Source: Bacteroidales bacterium
Lineage (GTDB): Bacteria; Bacteroidota; Bacteroidia; Bacteroidales; GCA-2748055
DNA length: 64,000 bases
Reading direction: 5' to 3'
NCBI GenBank assembly: GCA_029931975.1
Contig: JAOZQY010000008.1
Span: forward strand, 9,515 to 73,514
Shown here: positions 8,923-17,185 of the stretch, in pieces
Layout: every line of letters begins with the position of its first letter
How positions within the stretch are numbered: the stretch's first letter is position 1
Notes under the pieces: model-generated
The model's input: the letters and a program-made list of their open reading frames with translations, nothing else
What the model was told of the DNA's origin: nothing
Databases searched by the model: none
Program-made: the position numbers and the translations under genes

Positions 8923-10569
8923 TTAAGGATAACTTGTGCCATTTTGATTGCTTCCACCTACCTGCTTGATGATCTCCATGCGTTGAGCTTCCCAAAGAGC
9001 GACCAATTCCTTGAGTTTCTCAGGATTCTGTTCAGCCAGGTTGTTGCATTCGCCCCGATCTTTTGACAAGTCATATAACTCCCATTGGCCATCTTTTTCG
9101 ATGGTCGTGATTTTCCAGTCACCATCCCTGAGAGCATTCTTTTTTTCATGGTGAAAGAAGATGGGCGGCCTTTCGGTTTTTTCATCTCTTTTAAGGAAGG
9201 GCAACAGACTGATTCCGGGTGCTTCTGCATTTCCTTTTAATTCCATGGGATCGCCACCGGCAAGTTCCAGCAGGGTAGGGGCTATATCAATGACATGGGC
9301 GGGCATATTTCTAAAAGCATTGCGGTCTTTAATACCTTCAGGCCAGTGAACTACCATGGGAGTGGCAATGCCCCCTTCATGCACCCAGGTCTTATGCAAC
9401 CTGAAAGGAGTATTTGCAGCAGAAGACCAGCCGGGGCCAAGGCAAATGTATGAATCTGCTGATCCCGGTACAGAACCCGGGGTATGCTTGTCGGCCCGGT
9501 TCATCATCTCAGTACTGGCCCCGTTGTCAGCGCAGAAAAAAACAATTGTATTTTCAAAATATCCCATTTCCTTCAAGGCAGCCATATATCGACCTATTTC
9601 ACGGTCCATTCGAGTTACCATGGCAGCATGAATGGCCATTTTTGTGGCCTGGAATTCTTTTTGTGGCTCACTTAGATCATTCCAGGGAATGGCCCGGCCC
9701 GTTTCGGCTGAATCAATCTGACTAACCAGCTCTTCAGGACTTAGGTTCCAGGGTGCAAATCTTTCTGGTTCCAGAGCGTGCACGGGGTGGACATCAAAAC
9801 CAAGTTCCTCCCTGTTTTCTGTCCTCAGTCTCCTGATTTCATCCCAGCCCATCATATATTTTCCCCTGTAGAAATCAATATCTTCCTGCATGGCCTGCAA
9901 GGGAAAGTGGGGAGCAATGAAAGCAATGTATTCGAAAAAAGGTGCATCCCCTTTAAGCTCCTTATGCTGCTTCAGGTACTTAATGGCATGATCCACAATG
10001 GCTGTTGAGGCCTCATAGCCGCTGCCTGGTTCTGGGACCGGAATTTCTTTGCCATCTTCCCAGAGATGATGGGGACGCAGGTGTCTTCCATCCTCGGTGC
10101 GGTAGGAGTGGTCAAATCCGACATCGGAAAAAGATAATTCGTGATACTCAGGAAATCTCCTGAAAATATGCCATTTACCTGAGTGGTAGGTGTTATATCC
10201 ATGGTCCTTAAGAATGGATGGGAGCCAGGTGCTATTGACTGGTTGAACGGCTAAGCTCTCATAATCCACCCCGGCAATTTCATCCGATAAGACCTGGTGA
10301 GGATAGAATCCTGACATCAGGCTGGTTCGTGTGGGCCAGCATCTTCCCGTATTATAGAAATTGGTGAAGCGGAGGCCATTGCCTGCCAGTTCATCAATAT
10401 TTGGAGTTTTAAGTATCTCAGCACCATAGCATCCCGGGTCAGAATGGCCCATATCGTCGGCCAGTATAAATACAATGTTGGGTTTTTCAGGAGTAGTGCT
10501 GCAACTGGAGGCCAGGGCCAGGGCCAGGGTCAACAGGCAGTTCAATAGAATAATGGATTTGTTTTTCAT
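8923..10569 (-). CDS. Arylsulfatase-type lipoprotein sulfatase (S1 family)
   Basis: A 548-residue exported sulfatase with a lipoprotein signal (SSC near residue 23). The metal-binding start is PNIVFILADDMGHSD, where two Asp bind calcium. The formylglycine motif is C-W-P-T-R near residue 78, fitting C-x-P-x-R although Ser or Ala is more usual in the fourth place. Further blocks are SGKWHI, FFCADNGAS and the HKTWVHEGGIATP stretch. It would remove sulfate esters from a glycan in the periplasm or at the cell surface and needs an anaerobic or aerobic sulfatase-maturing enzyme, not seen here. Context suggests a sulfated fucan or similar algal or host glycan. Confidence 0.92.
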   Translation of the reverse strand: MKNKSIILLNCLLTLALALASSCSTTPEKPNIVFILADDMGHSDPGCYGAEILKTPNIDELAGNGLRFTNFYNTGRCWPTRTSLMSGFYPHQVLSDEIAGVDYESLAVQPVNSTWLPSILKDHGYNTYHSGKWHIFRRFPEYHELSFSDVGFDHSYRTEDGRHLRPHHLWEDGKEIPVPEPGSGYEASTAIVDHAIKYLKQHKELKGDAPFFEYIAFIAPHFPLQAMQEDIDFYRGKYMMGWDEIRRLRTENREELGFDVHPVHALEPERFAPWNLSPEELVSQIDSAETGRAIPWNDLSEPQKEFQATKMAIHAAMVTRMDREIGRYMAALKEMGYFENTIVFFCADNGASTEMMNRADKHTPGSVPGSADSYICLGPGWSSAANTPFRLHKTWVHEGGIATPMVVHWPEGIKDRNAFRNMPAHVIDIAPTLLELAGGDPMELKGNAEAPGISLLPFLKRDEKTERPPIFFHHEKKNALRDGDWKITTIEKDGQWELYDLSKDRGECNNLAEQNPEKLKELVALWEAQRMEIIKQVGGSNQNGTSYP

Positions 10570-10689
10570 AGCTAGAAATATAGGAATAATTTGCGATATA
10601 TTTCCCTATTTTCGTGTTCGCACGCATTTCAAAAGATCCAGTCTGGGCTCTTTCCGGATTTGAAGGAGTTTTATTACATTTCGGGAAGC

Positions 10690-11034
10690 AAAAACCCAAC
10701 TACTCTAAAAGTCTGCAACATGTTACAACTTTCCAGCGGGACCAACAAGGGAATGCAGATCGAAGTGAAGGATCCAATGGCAGATTTTCACATCTATGCA
10801 GTGGAGTGGTTTGAGGATCATATGGACTTTTTTATGGATGATTCGCTCTACTTCTCTTTTGTCAATGACCAGGCTGCCAACAACGATACCTGGCCTTTCG
10901 ATAAGCCCCACTACCTATTGTTAAATCTGGCATATGGAGGTGCCTGGGGAGGAAATGAAGGGGTAGACACTTCATTGCTTCCTGTGGAGTATAAGATAGA
11001 TTATGTGAGGTACTTCAAGAAAACTTTACCCTGA
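10690..11034 (+). pseudogene. GH16 laminarinase-like glucanase, C-terminal remnant
   Basis: The frame ending with the TGA at 11032-11034 encodes the back half of a GH16 domain: DFHIYAVEWFEDHMDFFMDD, then WPFDKPHYLLLNLAYGGAWGG and EYKIDYVRYF. These are the standard last strands of GH16 beta-glucanases. The catalytic E-x-D-x-x-E strand, the signal peptide and the N-terminal half are absent. The sequence before about 10690 reads nothing recognisable. It is therefore a truncated, presumably inactive remnant. Confidence 0.78.
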
Positions 11035-11051
11035 TGATATATGCTCAGGTC

Positions 11052-11071
11052 ATTCTAGCACTAGCTAGAAT
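11052..11071. promoter_or_regulatory. Inverted repeat upstream of the intact fucosidase
   Basis: ATTCTAG and CTAGAAT arms of 7 bases flank a 6-base centre. A box one mismatch away from TAnnTTTG (TTCATTTG, 11075-11082) follows directly, so the repeat sits where an operator or -33 region would be. It may be a regulator site; it could also be the end of the preceding remnant. Confidence 0.35.
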
Positions 11072-11098
11072 ATTATTCATTTGAAAGAAATTACAATC

Positions 11099-12436
11099 AT
11101 GAAATTACAAAGATTTTTTGCCCTGCTAACTCTTATTTGCATTCTGTTTTCCATGGGGCTGAAAGCCCAGGAAGGCTATGTGCCCACCCAGGAAAACCTG
11201 GATAATCGAGAATGGTTCCAGGATAATAAGTTTGGCTTGTTTGTGCATTGGGGTGTTTACTCCATTATGGCCGGTGGGGGTGATGAAGGTATTGCCGAGT
11301 GGATCATGGAGCGTAAGGACATTCCCATTGTGCAATATGAGAAGCTGCCCCCTACTTTTAATCCCACCCAGTTCGATCCGGCCGAATGGGTCTCCATGGT
11401 GAAGAAGGCAGGGATGAGATATATTACCATTACCAGCAAGCACCACGATGGTTTTGCCATGTTCGATTCAAAGATCAGCGATTACAATGTAGTGGATGCC
11501 ACGCCCTATGGCAAGGATGTAATTGGAATGCTAAAGGCCGAGTGCGATAAACAGGGAGTGAAACTCTTCTTCTACCACTCACAGCTGGTCAGGCACCATC
11601 CGGATTATTTTCCTCACGGGAGAACGGGAAAGGGGATCAAGGACCGTTCCACCGGGGGTGACTGGGATACTTATATTGACTATATGAATACTCAGCTAAC
11701 TGAATTGCTTACCCAGTATGGGGAGGTAGGAGGAATTTGGTTTGACGGAATGTGGGACAAGCCCGATGCAGACTGGCGACTGGATGAGACCTATGCATTG
11801 ATCCATAAACTGCAGCCGGGAGCACTCATTGGAAGCAATCACCATAAGATGCCCTTTCCTGGTGAAGATTTCATGATGTTTGAGCGTGACCTGCCCGGGG
11901 AAAACTCCATGGGATTCAATAATACTGGAATAACCGATGAAGTGCCCCTGGAGATGTGTGAGACCATGAATGGATCCTGGGGTTTTAATATTATCGATCA
12001 GGACTATAAATCGGTTGAGAGGCTGATCCATACCATGGTTCGGGCTGCTGGTTATGGTGCTAACTTCCTGCTTAATACGGGCCCCATGTCCAACGGAAAG
12101 ATTCAGCCCGAAAATGTGGATACCTTGATGGCCATTGGGAACTGGCTGGAGACATATGGAACTTCAATTTACGGAACCCGGAAGGGCGCAGTTAAACCCC
12201 AGGAGTGGGGAGCGCTTACCACCAAGGGAAGTACGGTTTATGTTCATGTGCTGGATCCCGGTGAAGGGTCCGTGGAGATTGAAGGTTTCCTGCCTAAAGT
12301 GAAGTCTGCCCGTTTCTTCGATGATGATTCAAAAGTAGAAATTAAGGTGAAGAAGGGTAAGTCCGGGATGGTCCTGACCGTTCCCAAAGAAAAGGTTAAG
12401 CCCATTGATACAATTGTGGTACTGACCCTGAGATAG
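11099..12436 (+). CDS. GH29 alpha-L-fucosidase, exported
   Basis: A 445-residue intact GH29 retaining fucosidase. The signal peptide ends in the LKAQ region at about residue 23. Active-site segments are LFVHWGVYS, SKHHDGFAMF, LFFYHSQL, and GGIWFDGMWD with the likely nucleophile Asp. The C-terminus carries a short beta-sandwich. The open frame reaches a TTG at 11081, but the ATG at 11099 starts directly at the signal peptide and is preferred. It would release L-fucose from glycans in the periplasm and so feed fucI. It converges on the DUF1080-HEAT gene 27 bases later. Confidence 0.93.
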   Translation: MKLQRFFALLTLICILFSMGLKAQEGYVPTQENLDNREWFQDNKFGLFVHWGVYSIMAGGGDEGIAEWIMERKDIPIVQYEKLPPTFNPTQFDPAEWVSMVKKAGMRYITITSKHHDGFAMFDSKISDYNVVDATPYGKDVIGMLKAECDKQGVKLFFYHSQLVRHHPDYFPHGRTGKGIKDRSTGGDWDTYIDYMNTQLTELLTQYGEVGGIWFDGMWDKPDADWRLDETYALIHKLQPGALIGSNHHKMPFPGEDFMMFERDLPGENSMGFNNTGITDEVPLEMCETMNGSWGFNIIDQDYKSVERLIHTMVRAAGYGANFLLNTGPMSNGKIQPENVDTLMAIGNWLETYGTSIYGTRKGAVKPQEWGALTTKGSTVYVHVLDPGEGSVEIEGFLPKVKSARFFDDDSKVEIKVKKGKSGMVLTVPKEKVKPIDTIVVLTLR

Positions 12437-12463
12437 GCTCAGTACCTTAGATTATCTGGAAGA

Positions 12464-15400
12464 TTATATTTCCTTAATCCGGATATTCCGGAACCAGAGC
12501 AGGGATCCGTGTCCCAGGAAACCAATATGACCGCTGGTCCGCTTCAGGCCGGGATGATCCTTGTGATCGGCTGTTCCATTCTTGCTGGCCTCTTTCAGGT
12601 CACCATCCACGATCACCGTGCCGTTCAGGGTAATCCGGATCTTATCTCCTTTCACATAAACCTCCTCGCAGTTCCATTCCCCTACAGGTTTCAGGAATCC
12701 TTTTTTAGCCGGAATAATACCATAGACCGAACCGTGGTACTGGTAGGGCTGCAAATTAGCATATACAGGAGCCGTATTATCCAGGATCTGCAGTTCATAA
12801 CCCACGTAGGCCGCATCGCCTTCCATGGGGGTTCTGATCCCCAGTCCGTTGTTGGCACCTGGGGTCAGTTTGAATTCGAAACGGAAAATAAAGTCAGCAT
12901 ACTCCTTTGCTGTATAGAGGTTTCCACCACTTTTCTGAGGGCGGATCACAATGTTTCCATCCTCCACCGAATAGCTGTGTTCATTGCCGGCCCAATTGGA
13001 AAGATCAGTGCCGTTGAACAGAGCTACAAAGCCCTCTTCAATCTCCTCTTCGGTCAGGCTGTTGGAATCCTTCAGCTCACGTACATAAATATCCCTGAAG
13101 GCCAGGTCGGTGCCATGGGCCTGCAGCTCGATTGAACCGGTGGGGAAGATGGGGATGCTGCGGTCCCAGTAATTCTCCATCACCACATTGTCTACCACCA
13201 GTTGTCCGTTCAGGTAGACGGTGACCCGCTCTCCGATCATGGTGATACGGAAGGTGTTCCAGTCATTGATTGGATTATCAGCCACCAGCAGTGGCTTGCT
13301 CTCATATACCTTATTATTGTAGAGTCCGCCCGAGCCCACCTGGGCGCCCACATCCACTCGGGTGGTATCCCAGATTTGTACCTGAGGCGATCCACGCAGA
13401 TAGATGCCCGAATCTCCTTCTCTGGTGATTCTCCAGTCCACAATCATCTCAAAGGATCCGTATTGCTTCTTTGAGCAGAGGTTGGAGCCATGACCATTAA
13501 ATACGATGCAGTTATCCTTTACGCTCCAGACATCCTTTACCTTCGCATCGGCCTCTTCCTGAAGTTTTTGAAGCTCTTTGGCGGAGATATGTGCCTTTGT
13601 TACCGGATCGGTGGCCAGTCCCTGCCATCCACTCAGGTCTTTCCCGTTGAACATGGAGACAAATCCCTTTTCATCGCTCATCTTATCCAGGTAGTTCTGA
13701 ATATCGATCTTCAGGTATTCTGTATCCGGGCCGCTGATAATATCCCGGGCTTTCACCAGTTTCTCTTTGACCAGTGATCCTGTCAGTCCGTTATCCAGTC
13801 CGTTTGACGGAAGAACCACCCGAACCAGGGCATTGGCAGCGTCAGATTCCAGTCCCTCCATATCCAGGTAGTGGCTCAGGGTGATCATACTTAGAAAGGT
13901 CTTTACACCTCCCATGGCCTGGATTAAATGCTTCTGTTGCTCTATGTCTTTAGCCAGCGGACTGACTTTTCTCAGTAATAAAAGTTTTTGGTCGTCAGGC
14001 ATGTCAGATCCTGAAACAATACTGAGATAGTTATCAAAGGCCTGCTTCTTTTTGGGAGAAGCATCGTTCAGGCAGATGCCGTAGACTGCATCAAGAGCCC
14101 TGGCTCCACCAACAGTGGTCAATACGCCCATATAATTCTCCATGGACTTATGTTCCCTTGCATGGACAATCACTTGTTCTATGGCAGCTCTCCTGTCGGA
14201 AAAACTGTTGATGGCGCTTACCAGCGCTTTTTCAAGGTGACTGCGCTCAGCCTTCTTTGCCTGCTTGTCGTAAAGGACCAGCAACTTATCCAGGTGTTGA
14301 TAACGGGAGACCATATAGATATTTTCAATGGCAGCACTTCCTGCTGCACCACCCTTCCCGGCGAGCTCATACAGGGTATCGAAGTACCCGGGATCGCCTT
14401 TAGCTGCAATAACTTCGGTCAGCACAACTTTTGCACCTTCCGGGGCCTTGTCCAGTTGCTCTGCCAGCAGGGACAACTGTTCCATTCTTACAATTTGAAG
14501 GAGGCAGCTCTTTGCAGTTTCACTTTCCGGAAGCTCAGGATGAGTCAGGGTATAGTCCAATACTTGTGGCAGGGCCTCGTTTTCATTGATCAGGACATAG
14601 GAGCTAATGGCCTGCTGCCTTACTTTGGTATCGGGGTCCTTGATGTATTTTGAAACGCTAAGAGATGTTCCCTTGTCTTTTAATTCCCCAAGCAGATAAA
14701 GGATTTCAGCCTTAACTTCCTTGCTTTTACTTTTATCCAGAGCTACAGTCCAAACATCCACTGGCGAATGAGCTTCAGCAGCGTAACGGATGGCCGACAT
14801 GCGGTAGGCTTTGTTCTTATCCTTCATGGCTGATACCAGCAAAGGAAGGGACTGTTCAATATCTTGTTGATCTGCAGCCGTAAGCAAGGCTCCTGTCTTG
14901 AAACCGGACTGTTCCGGAGCCTTGCAACTCTTTATCAGGGTTTTGCAGATCTTAAGGCTCAATTCATTCTGTTTCTGTTCTGCCAGTGCCCGGGCATAAA
15001 CCACCAGGCTACCTGTTGCATTGGTGGGCTCGGGCATATAGCCTGCATTTTTGGCTGCCTCATTTAATACAGCCTCGGAAGCCGGGTTTCCCAGACGGGC
15101 AAGGCAGGCAAGTACACTGCGCTGCAGCTCGGGGGAGTTGGATCCTGCAAGTCTGGCAATTGTTTCGGCGTGACTGCTGTTTCCGGTGTTTTTTATGGCA
15201 TTGACCAGGGCAATCTGAGTTCTTCCTTTGCACTGATCCAGTCTATTCACAAAAAGATCCGCGGCTTTTTCAGGATTAATATCCCGCATGGCCCGTATGG
15301 CTGGATCCTGCAATTTTGGATCAGTCACGAAGGGGGTGAGACTCTCCATGGCTGCTTCGCTTCCAAAATAGTTCAGTTGCCTGATGAAAAATGCAATAAT

Positions 15401-15757
15401 ATACGGATCCTCACTATTCTGAATCTTAGCCAGGATCATCTTTTCCCATGCGGCCCGCTCTTTTTCCATGTCGGGCTGACTCAGATAGCGGGAGAGGCTC
15501 TCAATGGCCATACGCCCCCTGGTATCATCGCCTGTCCCCGGGGGAATGACCAGGTCCATTATCATTTGTAGTCCGGCCTCCTCCATGCTGAGCATGGACT
15601 GCATCTGCTCATTCAGTTTTTGCTGATCATTGGCTGGCACCTGTACCAGCAGGTCGGCCACTTTGGTTTCCAGGGTTCTGTTGTCCTGCGCTGCAAGGGG
15701 AGAAAAAATCAACAGCAGGGCCAGAAGGGTAATAAAGGTGATTCTTATATGTTTCAT
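12464..15757 (-). CDS. Exported HEAT-repeat protein with two DUF1080 domains
   Basis: About 1097 residues. A signal peptide (ending LAAQ, about residue 25) is followed by about 680 residues of short paired helices typical of HEAT/ARM repeats. Two DUF1080 domains follow, at roughly 710-900 (FVSMFNGKDLSGWQG ... FRDIYV) and 915-1097 (FVALFNGTDLSNWAG ... WFRNIRI). DUF1080 domains are concanavalin-like and include 3-keto-disaccharide hydrolases. The HEAT part may scaffold partners. An in-frame ATG at 15769 lies four codons earlier; I chose 15757 because it begins at the Lys-rich n-region. It follows the Gfo/Idh gene by about 20-30 bases in the same direction, a pairing that fits oxidation of a sugar and cleavage of the 3-keto glycoside. 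Confidence 0.88.
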   Translation of the reverse strand: MKHIRITFITLLALLLIFSPLAAQDNRTLETKVADLLVQVPANDQQKLNEQMQSMLSMEEAGLQMIMDLVIPPGTGDDTRGRMAIESLSRYLSQPDMEKERAAWEKMILAKIQNSEDPYIIAFFIRQLNYFGSEAAMESLTPFVTDPKLQDPAIRAMRDINPEKAADLFVNRLDQCKGRTQIALVNAIKNTGNSSHAETIARLAGSNSPELQRSVLACLARLGNPASEAVLNEAAKNAGYMPEPTNATGSLVVYARALAEQKQNELSLKICKTLIKSCKAPEQSGFKTGALLTAADQQDIEQSLPLLVSAMKDKNKAYRMSAIRYAAEAHSPVDVWTVALDKSKSKEVKAEILYLLGELKDKGTSLSVSKYIKDPDTKVRQQAISSYVLINENEALPQVLDYTLTHPELPESETAKSCLLQIVRMEQLSLLAEQLDKAPEGAKVVLTEVIAAKGDPGYFDTLYELAGKGGAAGSAAIENIYMVSRYQHLDKLLVLYDKQAKKAERSHLEKALVSAINSFSDRRAAIEQVIVHAREHKSMENYMGVLTTVGGARALDAVYGICLNDASPKKKQAFDNYLSIVSGSDMPDDQKLLLLRKVSPLAKDIEQQKHLIQAMGGVKTFLSMITLSHYLDMEGLESDAANALVRVVLPSNGLDNGLTGSLVKEKLVKARDIISGPDTEYLKIDIQNYLDKMSDEKGFVSMFNGKDLSGWQGLATDPVTKAHISAKELQKLQEEADAKVKDVWSVKDNCIVFNGHGSNLCSKKQYGSFEMIVDWRITREGDSGIYLRGSPQVQIWDTTRVDVGAQVGSGGLYNNKVYESKPLLVADNPINDWNTFRITMIGERVTVYLNGQLVVDNVVMENYWDRSIPIFPTGSIELQAHGTDLAFRDIYVRELKDSNSLTEEEIEEGFVALFNGTDLSNWAGNEHSYSVEDGNIVIRPQKSGGNLYTAKEYADFIFRFEFKLTPGANNGLGIRTPMEGDAAYVGYELQILDNTAPVYANLQPYQYHGSVYGIIPAKKGFLKPVGEWNCEEVYVKGDKIRITLNGTVIVDGDLKEASKNGTADHKDHPGLKRTSGHIGFLGHGSLLWFRNIRIKEI

Positions 15758-15787
15758 GATTGTTCTCATTAAGCTGTTAGCAGATTC

Positions 15788-17041
15788 TTAAATATTCCAG
15801 GGTGAACGCATCTCGGGAAAGATCAGCCGGTTGGCTCCCTCATCATTGATAAACTCCTGTTTTACAGGATCGTAATGAAGGGCGCGACCCAATCTCAGTG
15901 CTGCCACGCCCATGTTGACTATGGTGGCAGAACGATGACCGTTCATCTCATTCAGGGCAAACTTTTTGCGCGTCCGGACCGATTCATGAAAGGAGGTAAT
16001 CTGCGGCTCCGGATCGGGCAGGGTGGCTGCCAGTTGCTGAATATTAGGTATGGTGGAACGGAAACCACGGAATATTTTTCCCTTGGGTCCTTCTATATAG
16101 GCGGCATCCTTATCCTTGTTCTCACCATCCAGGATGATCTGGCATCCGTCTTCATAGGTATAGGTGATGCGTCGCCAGGATCCCACAGCATCGGAATGTT
16201 GCTGGGGTGCGTCCACTTCCACTTTGATGGGGCTGGTGTGGTCCTTATTGAGCATATACTGAACCGGGTCGAGGTAGTGCTGACCCATATCGCCCAGTCC
16301 GCCTCCATCGTAATCCCAGAAACCACGGAACTTGGAGTGTACACGCAGGGGATTGTATGGTTTGACCGGTGCAGGCCCCAACCACATATTGTAGTCAAGA
16401 TGCTCAGGGACCGGCTGGGGAGTCAGGTTCTTATCACCGCTCCAGTAAAATTTCCAGTCATAACCGGTGATGCCACTGACAGTAACCTTTAGCGGCCATC
16501 CCAGTACACCGCTGTCCACGATTTTCTTTAATGGTTTCACGGTAGTGCCCAATCCGTAGAAACCACCCCGGAAGCGGAACCAGGTATTGAGCCTGAACAT
16601 GCTTCCATTCCTCTGCACAGCTTCAATGACTCTTTTCCCTTCTCCAATGGTACGGGTCATGGGTTTTTCGCACCAGATATCTTTTCCAGCTTCCGCTGCC
16701 ATCACCGACATGGTCCCGTGCCAGTGAGGAGGAGTGGCAATATGTACGATATCAATATCCTTCTGGAGGAGCAGTTCACGGAAATCTGAATAGACTTTCA
16801 CACCTTCGCCGGCCCTTTTAACAGCCCTTTCCAGGTGGAGTCTGTCTACGTCACAAACAGCTACCAGTCGCCCTTCCCGGGTAAAGTGGTGATTGTATCC
16901 AATTCCACCAACACCGATGATGGCCTTGGTGATTTGGTCACTGGGGGCCGTAAAACCTGGTCCCCCGAGTACATGTCGTGGTACAATGGTGAAAGCGGCT
17001 GCTCCGAGCACGCTTCTTTTCAGAAAATCTCGTCTCTCCAT
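15788..17041 (-). CDS. Gfo/Idh/MocA-family oxidoreductase, Tat-exported
   Basis: A 417-residue NAD(P)-dependent sugar oxidoreductase. The N-terminus has a twin-arginine signal (ERRDFLKRS, residues 2-10) followed by a hydrophobic stretch. A Rossmann motif GVGGIG follows near residue 43, and the catalytic EKP is near residue 124 in WCEKPMT. The C-terminal alpha/beta domain has the GGGLGDMGQHYLD block. Exported members of this family are thought to carry their nucleotide tightly bound and to oxidise or reduce glycosides in the periplasm. It is the first gene of an operon with the HEAT-DUF1080 protein. Confidence 0.92.
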   Translation of the reverse strand: MERRDFLKRSVLGAAAFTIVPRHVLGGPGFTAPSDQITKAIIGVGGIGYNHHFTREGRLVAVCDVDRLHLERAVKRAGEGVKVYSDFRELLLQKDIDIVHIATPPHWHGTMSVMAAEAGKDIWCEKPMTRTIGEGKRVIEAVQRNGSMFRLNTWFRFRGGFYGLGTTVKPLKKIVDSGVLGWPLKVTVSGITGYDWKFYWSGDKNLTPQPVPEHLDYNMWLGPAPVKPYNPLRVHSKFRGFWDYDGGGLGDMGQHYLDPVQYMLNKDHTSPIKVEVDAPQQHSDAVGSWRRITYTYEDGCQIILDGENKDKDAAYIEGPKGKIFRGFRSTIPNIQQLAATLPDPEPQITSFHESVRTRKKFALNEMNGHRSATIVNMGVAALRLGRALHYDPVKQEFINDEGANRLIFPEMRSPWNI

Positions 17042-17073
17042 GATTTGTTATTTGGAAGAAAAAAAAGTAAAAC

Positions 17074-17105
17074 CAAATGTACCAATTCAAGCCCATTATC
17101 CCAAA
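17074..17105 (-). promoter_or_regulatory. Bacteroidota-type promoter of the Gfo/Idh operon
   Basis: On the minus strand TTTG (17105-17102), a 20-base spacer and TACATTTG (17081-17074) match the Bacteroidota -33 TTTG / -7 TAnnTTTG consensus. Transcription would begin about 25 bases before the ATG at 17041. Confidence 0.65.
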
Positions 17106-17185
17106 CTCTTTGATGGTATAAATATTCTGGAGGATTATACTTAAATTGTACGTTATTTTTCCAGGATCTTACAATTTAGGAAGGC

